This document shows positions 59,001 through 64,000 of a DNA stretch of 64,000 bases, in pieces. The notes under the pieces were generated by a model. The model was not told where the DNA came from, did no database searches, and worked only from the letters and a program-made list of their open reading frames with translations. Positions within the stretch are counted from its first letter, which is position 1, and every line of letters begins with the position of its first letter. A program made the position numbers and the translations under genes. The DNA is taken from contig OW051493.1 in NCBI GenBank assembly GCA_932521035.1, positions 248,001 to 312,000 on the forward strand, written 5' to 3'. Origin of the DNA: Oscheius dolichura. Taxonomy: Eukaryota; Nematoda; Chromadorea; Rhabditida; Rhabditidae.

Positions 59001-62000
59001 AATGTCACAGAAACCCAAAGAGGTAAGAATTTTAATTATGTTTTGTCGGGGCTTTTTCTATCTGGAAAGGGGCTGCCCTTCAATTTTTTTTAATTTTTTT
59101 TTCATCAATTTTTGATGGTTATACGTATTTTCAGGGTTGCAAAGCTTGCCACGACACGGATGGCGTTTCTGGAATGCCGAAAATCCTCTCCGCCTGTGCA
59201 ATTTCCTTTGAAGCGGAGCCGTATCTCAAGATATATTCAAGCGCACTAAAAATAGAACCGGAACATAGACGAAAGTGAGTTTTTACTCCATTTTTTGACT
59301 TTATTTCGACTTTGAAATGAATGTTTGCATCAAAATTTGGTAAACTCTACATTCATTATAGAGGAATCCCGAAACAAAGAACATTCAACGAAAAATCGTT
59401 GAAAAAGCGCCAATTTTGAGAGAAAACCATGTTTAAAAGATTTAGAAGGGTTCAAATTTTTGCTACTGGGAAATAAGAAAAGCTACAGTAACCAACAGGT
59501 AAAAGATTTCAAGCTCTGGGCTGAAAAATTAGCAGAACTAGTGAAATTTCGATGGAAATCTACTGGGACCCACATATCAAATTTACTAGGTTCCAGTTTC
59601 TTTATAAAGGATTTGAACCTGAAGAAAATTCATTCAAAATTCATATCTCAAAAATTCAAGACAATAAGCCAATTTTTGAAGTTCCATCTTTTCATCATCA
59701 TTTGAATGTTTTTGCATAAAAATGGATTATTTTATAGTAATCTACAAGTGAAAAATTGATAGCTGTGAGTGTAAAAGATACAGGAAACAGGAAAAATCGG
59801 TTGAAAATAAGCTAGGTATGGGGGTATTATCCATTAGTTGTGCTAGGTTCCAAGACATTTATAAAATATTTGGAATATGAAAAATCGGTAATTGCCGCCT
59901 CTTATTTATGATATTTATAGTCGTTCTGGTAGAAATCCACCAATTCGAAAGCCTTCCAAGTGATTTGAACAATTTTCAATAGTTTTACAGTAACCTGAAA
60001 GCTCTATAATTTGCTTAATTTATTGCAATAAAAATCAGCAGAAAAAAAGCAAGAAAAGTCATAGTAAAAAACAAATTCACTAATTAGGGGGGTACTGTAC
60101 CAATTCGCAATGGCGCGTGTGTTACGGTTCCTTTAAACAATATTCAACAATTCTACAGTAATCCACTGACGAGAAAATCGTAATTCTAGGTCCAAATATT
60201 CTCTAAAACCTCAATATTCCACTAAAAATAACATTGGTTATATTATTTGCAAAAAAGTAAATCTGGGTTCCAAGGCGTTAATAAGATATTTGGAACATGA
60301 TAATATCACGCTGGCGTCTGCCTGCTCCCCAATCTCATCAATCCATTCGTTCCAGGACCATTCCAGCTGATTTGATGACCCCCGGCGACATTGGCGTGAC
60401 CCATATCATGACGTTTACCGTCAGCCCGACGATTGATATGAACAGCGGCGAGCAGATGGGAAACGACCACGACGACGAGAATATGGACGACACGGGATTC
60501 ATGGATTTCGGAGAAGACGATCTGGGGCTGGGAGAATTCGGATCGATTATGGAAGACGTCGGCGCCAGTGTCGAGGGAATGGAACATCCGGGAAGTATCA
60601 GGAATTTCCGCACAGGGACCATCGACCTCACACCGTATGACCAACCAGGTAGACTACTTTTTGGAAAAAATGTTATCTTGAAAAGTTTTGCTAATGGGTC
60701 TAAAGGGCTCAAAGTGCAATTTTACCAATTGTGAGGGATCACATTCGATGGGTTACTTAAACTCTGCCGTAGTCAATATTTGCTACAGTAACCTGACAAT
60801 CAAAAAGCTCTATCCTATGCTGTTTTGGAGAAATTTTCATATTCTTCAAAAAAAAACTGACGATGCCATATTGATTGACACTTCGGAGAATGGAGCTTAT
60901 TTATATTCTTACTGTATCCCAAACATTCACTGGTCAAAGTAAAAATGCAATAAGCCGCTAATTGGCGTCCCACTGAAAAGATTTCGTTATATGGTAGCGG
61001 TAAAACAAAAATTACCCGAATAGTGGCTTCCAGCCTTTGTGATGTTCAATGTTTTGTGAATTGTATTTATTCACTATCACTTGCTAACGATCACTGGCTA
61101 TAGAGACGTTGTTCATTTTACATTGGCAATAAAAGCAATCAAAAAAATCAGAATATTTAGGTGTGGAACCAAAATATACCAGAAAATTGCGAAAATTTGA
61201 GCTGACAACCCTGTTTTTGGCTTTACAACGGCTATAAAACGACAGACTATTTGCTGTTTTCAATTGACGCCGAAAATTCTTACCGTGACCTTCAAAAGTT
61301 ACTATCGAAATTATCAACCTAGCCATCCGGTCCATTGACACTCCAAAAAAAAGAATCCTTTATATGGTAACTGTGAAACAAAAAGTAAACGGGACAGCAT
61401 TCATAGAATCAGAGGCTGAGAACTTTTCATGAGTTGCGTCACTGGTTGCTTGGTCTTATTAGTTTGTGGGAACTTTGCCCGTTTTACAGTGCCCATAAAA
61501 CCAAAAAAAAAATCAGAATGTTCACTTGTCAAAACCAACTATTTCGGGAAGTTGCAAAAATTTGTGCTGGTAACACTTTTTTGGCTTCACGATGGATATA
61601 AAATGACAGCCTATCTACCATTTCAAGCATAGTCCATAGCCCTTCCCAGAATTCATTGAACCCATAGAATTGACCAGTTCTTTCTATTAGTGGTTTTACT
61701 GGCACAATTCATTATATAGCGGGGGTGAAGCAGAAAAAAGAGAGAGAAATTTTTTGTTACTGCGGATATGATGGATCAAGCAGTGATGAATAACGTAGAA
61801 AGATAAATGATAATAAAGTATAGGGCATAAAACAGTTTTTTTTTTTAGTTTCGTCAAAGTTATGAAAAGATAATTTTGCCTGGTTTTTCAATAAACACTT
61901 CAATTATTCATGATTTTCAGCCGATCCCCTTCCCAACCAGCCCCTAGCTACCGGTTTCCTGATTTCGACCTCGCCTGCCCCGGACCTGCCCGACTGGTTC

Positions 62001-63020
62001 TGGTCCAGCTGCCCCCTGAAGAAGAAGAGCAACCCCCTCCACTTCAAGGCTTCCCTCCACATAAATACCCAAAGTGTGGGAGAAGGAGACGACGAGGACC
62101 TGACCTCCGTCACGGGTCTCACCAAGAAGACAACAACGAAGATCGTCGATGGAATTGAAATCTGTCATCCATTGGACAACAATAAGAACGACGCCGTTTT
62201 GAGGTTGGTTGGAGCAAAATTGACAGAGTGGCAAGGTTTTATGACTGTTGTGAAATATACAACTCGAATTTCGTTCTACGAATAGTTTGAAAAGTTCCGT
62301 AGTGGATTTATAACCCTTGTAAAACATAGAAAATCCGCTTATATTCTCTCCTATTGGGCATCACTCGTTGTATAAGATCACACTAATGACGTTCCACTAA
62401 TAATTACAAGATGATTGAACGGAAAAGATTAGAGACTTTTTATGATATTTGTGGAACGTTTGGGATACAAATTCGCTGATTTTCCTCACTTTCTGACATT
62501 TTCCATTTTTATACAGCAAAATTTGCTGGATACTGTGTTTTTGTTTTCCTATAAATATCGACGAACGTCTCTAATAGCGCCCAGAGCACATGGCTTACTT
62601 ATATTGACAATTTAAATAATTCAAAAAACAAATTACCGTAATACAAGTCCGAAGGTAAAGCTATAAACAGGTTTACCGCCTATTTTATGCGATGAGTGAA
62701 AATATTAAATTTCGATATTTTATGTCCCATAAGATAGCATTTCTCTGTTGGGGCAAACAAAGTTTTGTTTTTTTTTGCACAGAGATAAACATGAGGATAC
62801 TCTAACACGCTTTATGCCTAGATTGAACATTTTTTAAATAAAATCATATTCCCCCCTAAAATTCCACTAATTCTCCTGTTTCAGGCACGTTCTCGAGACG
62901 TACAACGCGCTCTCCTGGCTGAATATGGACCGCATCGAGCAGGACCGGGTCTCCTGTCTCCCGATCCACATCCAACATCTCCTCCGGCTTTACCACGCCG
63001 TCACCCGGATCTACCTCTAA
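37851..63020 (+). CDS. let-19: Mediator subunit MED13 (LET-19 orthologue); 5' end unresolved
   Basis: MED13 joins MED12, cyclin C and CDK8 in the Mediator kinase module and ties it to core Mediator in the nucleus. Exons: 37851-37942, 38949-39172, 39214-39324, 39372-39470, 40254-40373, 40500-40639, 40744-40848, 40962-41064, 41348-41891, 42585-42756, 42801-42905, 43823-44050, 44254-44356, 45394-45596, 45641-45722, 45890-46111, 47559-47783, 47826-48059, 48695-48784, 48830-48934, 49004-49201, 49803-50020, 50066-50261, 50765-51166, 51678-51791, 51857-52062, 53211-53363, 53717-53846, 54707-54886, 54930-55036, 55133-55292, 55898-56028, 56148-56328, 56645-56807, 57122-57333, 57378-57621, 57844-58064, 58161-58366, 58797-59022, 59135-59274, 60356-60648, 61921-62203, 62885-63020. 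All are GT-AG and the frame holds for ~2,601 residues (human MED13 is 2,174). N-terminal [10 protein letters not shown] and LWIFWYGNE, and C-terminal [29 protein letters not shown] and [12 protein letters not shown] match MED13. The first exon lacks an ATG, so at least one earlier exon is missing. Confidence 0.93.
39441..39905. repeat. Duplicated exon end plus splice donor in MED13 intron
   Basis: Exon 4 ends within CTTCCAAGTTTTACCAATGA ... TTTGTAAG/GTGAGCAG (39441-39478). A copy at 39654-39690 reads CTTTCAAGTTTTATCAACGG ... TTTGTAGGGTGAGCAG. The following intron sequence is duplicated too (TTTGCTGCAGAAT at 39510 and 39733; TTTATAAGAGAAATTG at 39595 and 39868). Confidence 0.8.
41348..41891 (+). 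other. MED13 exon 9: acidic, Pro-rich and poly-Ala linker
   Basis: In order: an acidic stretch ([20 protein letters not shown]), a Pro/Thr/Ser-rich run ([16 protein letters not shown]), an Ala tract of about 17 residues broken by Thr and Val, then a basic [19 protein letters not shown] return to folded sequence follows ([17 protein letters not shown]). The codons of the Ala tract are mixed GCN, so it is not a pure microsatellite. Confidence 0.85.
41980..42545. repeat. Tandem degenerate repeat in MED13 intron 9
   Basis: Three copies of TTTTAAGAAATTT-like blocks (41995, 42189, 42432), each followed about 65-110 bp later by ATAAAGGAATCTTTTCCATT-like blocks (42061, 42298, 42516). Unit length about 200-240 bp. 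Confidence 0.75.
43480..43822. repeat. Tandem duplication ending in the real 3' splice site
   Basis: AATGTTTTGTGGAGGATTGA / AAAGTAGAAGAA (43518) and AATGTTTTCTGAAGAATTGA / AAAGTAGAAGAA (43740) start two similar blocks. Both run to TTTCCCATTTTCCGG (43602) and TTTCCCATTTTTCAG (43808). The second is the acceptor of MED13 exon 12; the first looks like its decayed copy. Confidence 0.75.
44880..45350. repeat. Three-copy tandem repeat in MED13 intron 13
   Basis: TTTTGGTAAGAAATGAGACC / ATGTTTCACAATT ... TTATAA(A)GAAA occurs at 44882, 45085 and 45273 (spacings 203 and 188 bp). Similarity continues into AATACGATAATGG and related strings. Confidence 0.85.
45737..45850. repeat. Hairpin MITE, family A, copy 5
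   Basis: TATAGTCCATTTCTAGCGGA at the left, TCCATTGGAAATGAAG at the right; inner CTCCGCTGCGGGACCAGG and CCTGGTACCATAGCGGAGA. Lies in a short MED13 intron. Confidence 0.85.
46250..47430. repeat. Two ~580 bp tandem copies in MED13 intron 16
   Basis: Matching blocks in the same order: ATTGTTTTACCTTCTATATT at 46374 with ATTGTTTCGCCCTCTATATT at 47050; GAAAGTAGGATT at 46727 with GGGAGTAGGATT at 47319; TTTTTTGGTTCCTACCTTTC / TATAAG at 46783 with TTTTTTGGTTCTTGGATTCC / TATAAG at 47367. Confidence 0.65.
49803..51166 (+). other. MED13 exons 22-24: Met/Gly/Pro/Gln-rich low-complexity region
   Basis: About 270 residues (roughly 1168-1440 of the followed protein) made of M-G-x-P motifs ([39 protein letters not shown]), then a Gln/His run ([12 protein letters not shown]), then MTP repeats ([22 protein letters not shown]). 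The first exons match no structured domain and would be disordered, as expected for a Mediator linker, but the Met content is very high. CTG-like flexible linkers exist in human MED13 without this composition. Confidence 0.85.
51254..51404. repeat. Palindromic MITE, family B, copy 3
   Basis: CTTGATAGCCCGATTCC ... CCCGTAAAGTCTCGGCAG at the left; CTGAGGCTTTACGGGTGCAC ... GAATATCGAAGACC at the right; middle CTTTATTCAAAACTGTTACA. In MED13 intron 24. Confidence 0.85.
51857..53363 (+). other. MED13 Cys-rich segment (CPxCSC ... CNCGFS)
   Basis: Exon 26 encodes [20 protein letters not shown] and ends QIQCNCGF, completed by S-A-V-R-H-R-Y-L from the next exon. This matches the human MED13 block CVCN...YRCTCGFSAVMNR, as I recall it. 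The CxxCxC...CxC pattern could bind a metal; this is inference. Confidence 0.7.
52230..52880. repeat. Three-copy degenerate repeat in MED13 intron 26
   Basis: Blocks ending TTTCTGAAAGTTTTGAACGG (52315), TTTTTGAAAGTTTTAGGAGG / GAAATAATA (52521) and TTTTTGAAAGTTGTGGGAGG / AAAATAATAG (52839). Upstream parts are shared too (CTAGAAAACTAGAAAGAAAG at 52463; CTAGAAAATTAGAAGGAACA at 52781). Confidence 0.75.
54057..54170. repeat. Palindromic MITE, family B, copy 4 (right end lost)
   Basis: CCTCGATAGTCCGATCTCCT / GCACCCGTAAAATCTCGGCAG, then CTTTATTCAAAACTGTTACA, then TTTATACCTTTGTCATGCCG / AGAC, where the right arm breaks off. MED13 intron 28. Confidence 0.8.
55505..55640. repeat. Hairpin MITE, family A, copy 6
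   Basis: CTATAGTCCATTACCAGCAG at the left, CAGTTGGAAATGGACTATAT at the right; inner CCTCTCCGCTACGGGACCAG and GGTCCCGTAGCGGAGACG. One of the best-preserved hairpins; in MED13 intron 31. Confidence 0.88.
57743..57826. repeat. Dispersed element D, copy 2
   Basis: GGTACCAATCGAAAGATCTC / GGTGTAGCTAAC, TTTGTTTTTGGAGTA, GGGAATCGGACCGTC, GTGCCGAGATATA: the same block order as 14744-14828. It ends just before the acceptor of MED13 exon 37. Confidence 0.7.
59560..60320. repeat. Three-copy degenerate repeat in MED13 intron 40
   Basis: AGGTTCCAGTTTCTTTATAA (59588), AGGTTCCAAGACATTTATAA / AATATTTGGAATATG (59844), GGGTTCCAAGGCGTTAATAA / GATATTTGGAACATG (60264). The last copy directly precedes the polypyrimidine tract of the next exon. 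Confidence 0.75.
60960..61730. repeat. Tandem duplication in MED13 intron 41
   Basis: TTATATGGTAGCGGTAAAAC at 60987, TTATATGGTAACTGTGAAAC at 61360 and a weaker ATTATATAGCGGGGGTGAAG at 61709. Between them, AAAATCAGAATATTTAGGTG / AAATTGCGAAAATTTG (61145-61200) parallels AAAATCAGAATGTTCACTTG / AAGTTGCAAAAATTTG (61511-61565). Unit about 370 bp. Confidence 0.75.
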
Positions 63021-64000
63021 TTTTACTCCAACTTTCCCTTCAAAACCCATGCCACTTTTTGATCTCTGTCTTTCTTTTCCGGTTACTCGTCTTATTTAGC
63101 CTTTTTAGAGGAAATTTCTCCAATTTTTCATCTTCTTGTTATTGTTATTTTTGTCTTTTTCTTTTCCCTACACATCATCCCAAAAATTACGAGTTCCAGT
63201 CAAATTCTACCGCGTTTTTGTACATTTTCAGGTTTCCGTTTAACAAAAAATGAGTACGACGCCCTTTTGCGTACGGGTTTTGGCGCCGGCGCTGATTTTT
63301 TGCTATTATTCCTCAAACTTTCGTTTTTTTTCCAATTTTTTCGTCGCTCCTACTTCCAAAAAATATCCGTGTATTTATTTCTGTCGTTTTCTCTTTCCCC
63401 CTTGTCAGAACCCTGTGATTTCTCCTCCCACTCCGATCATTTCCCTCAAATCCTTCAACATTACGGTAGTATGTAATAATTTTATTGCTATTATTATTGT
63501 TATTATTGTATTTTATATGTGAATCACACATATAAAAAATACTAAAAAACAAGATACAAATGAGAAAAAGAACATATGAAGAGAATTATTACTTCAATCA
63601 GTTGTTGTTAATTTGTTTTTTATTCGGGGTTTCGGGGGAGGGATTTATGGAAGGGAAGGGAGCTAGCCCCGTTTCATGAAGTGAAGAAAAATGACACGAG
63701 AAGATGACAAAATAGATTAGAATGCTCATTTTTATTGTCTAAAAGGGAGGAAAATAGGCTCAGTCCTCGATAGCCCGATCCGCTGCACCCGTAAAGTCTC
63801 GGCAAGACAAAGATATAAAGGCGCCACAGTTTTCACTCAGTTTTCACTCAATTGACTGGTTCGACCGATGGAGAAAAAGAAATTGATTGTCTATCAGCCG
63901 GATAAATACTAGATACGAAACAACTTTCGTTCAGGCACTGAACATATAGTCGCGCCCTCTAAAATTTAGTTCGGATGAGCCGAAAAATGAAATGGATACG
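63021..64000. other. MED13 3' UTR and downstream DNA
   Basis: Pyrimidine-rich sequence follows the stop codon. No clear further gene; the open frame at 63250-63522 is Phe/Ile-rich from T-rich DNA and has no splice or motif support. A MITE family B fragment lies at 63764. Confidence 0.5.
63764..63832. repeat. MITE family B, copy 5 (internally rearranged)
   Basis: CAGTCCTCGATAGCCCGATC / CGCTGCACCCGTAAAGTCTCGGCA is the left arm. It runs directly into AGACAAAGATATAAAGGCG, the reverse complement of the inner right half (CGCC-TTTAT-CTTTGTC), so the element collapsed on its axis. Confidence 0.7.

Larger units (their letters stand above)
54707..63020 (+). other. MED13 C-terminal (Med13_C, PIWI-like) region with acidic insert
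   Basis: Exons 29-43. Conserved blocks include WDKLRLGP...[25 protein letters not shown]-like [10 protein letters not shown], the IVIGRLG-type block with [36 protein letters not shown], and the terminal TYNALSWL...[10 protein letters not shown]. Between [10 protein letters not shown] and [10 protein letters not shown], exon 41 adds an acidic, Met/Gly-rich stretch ([20 protein letters not shown]) at the place where the human protein has a Ser/Thr-rich loop. Confidence 0.88.

Noticed and set aside
63250-63522. 90-codon frame after MED13
   Set aside because: T-rich 3' flank; a string of Phe/Ile with no motif or splice support.
1-64000. CRISPR arrays, rRNA genes or bacterial-type operons
   Set aside because: Spliced genes with tiny introns show nuclear eukaryotic DNA. 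The repeats are degenerate and lack regular repeat-spacer structure, and no rRNA sequence is recognised.

Overview
The window is nuclear DNA from a rhabditid nematode, probably Caenorhabditis-like. The evidence is many very short introns (about 35-50 bp) with TTTTCAG-type acceptors, acceptor-like sites just upstream of some start codons (as expected for spliced-leader addition), a nematode Sra/Srab-type chemoreceptor, a nematode CUB-like secreted protein, and a very large MED13/let-19 gene. The species cannot be fixed from the sequence alone.

Layout. 1-2400: a nearly complete Mutator-like (MULE) DNA transposon with ~195 bp inverted repeats and an apparently intact nine-exon transposase. 2939-3434 (+): the last two exons of a membrane protein. 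It converges, with 42 bp between stop codons, on a seven-exon chemoreceptor (3477-6741, -). 6742-12965: no convincing gene; degenerate tandem repeats, a ~120 bp array with B-box-like motifs, a hairpin MITE and one doubtful ORF. 12966-13731 (-): a small secreted Gly/Tyr-rich peptide. 13732-23946: a ~10 kb gene-poor stretch with two more MITEs. 23947-25546 (+): an acireductone dioxygenase paralogue that has lost all four metal ligands. 26087-28089 (-): a predicted pseudokinase (HRD to HQR, DFG to NFG). 29669-34639 (+): a secreted, probably GPI-anchored CUB-like protein with a tRNA-Glu(UUC) gene in one intron. 37851-63020 (+): 43 exons of MED13 (let-19), scaffold of the Mediator kinase module, followed through to its stop codon. 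The 5' end of that gene is unresolved.

The chemoreceptor, CUB-like protein and Gly/Tyr-rich peptide are typical environment-facing nematode genes, and MED13 is a core transcription factor. I see no operon or pathway linking them. The clearest recurrent structure is non-coding. Many longer introns are degenerate tandem duplications of their own sequence, sometimes including a splice donor or acceptor and even part of an exon. At least two families of palindromic MITEs, one further dispersed element and a short recurring core motif pepper introns and intergenic DNA. The two dead-enzyme paralogues and this pattern of intron growth are the most interesting leads.
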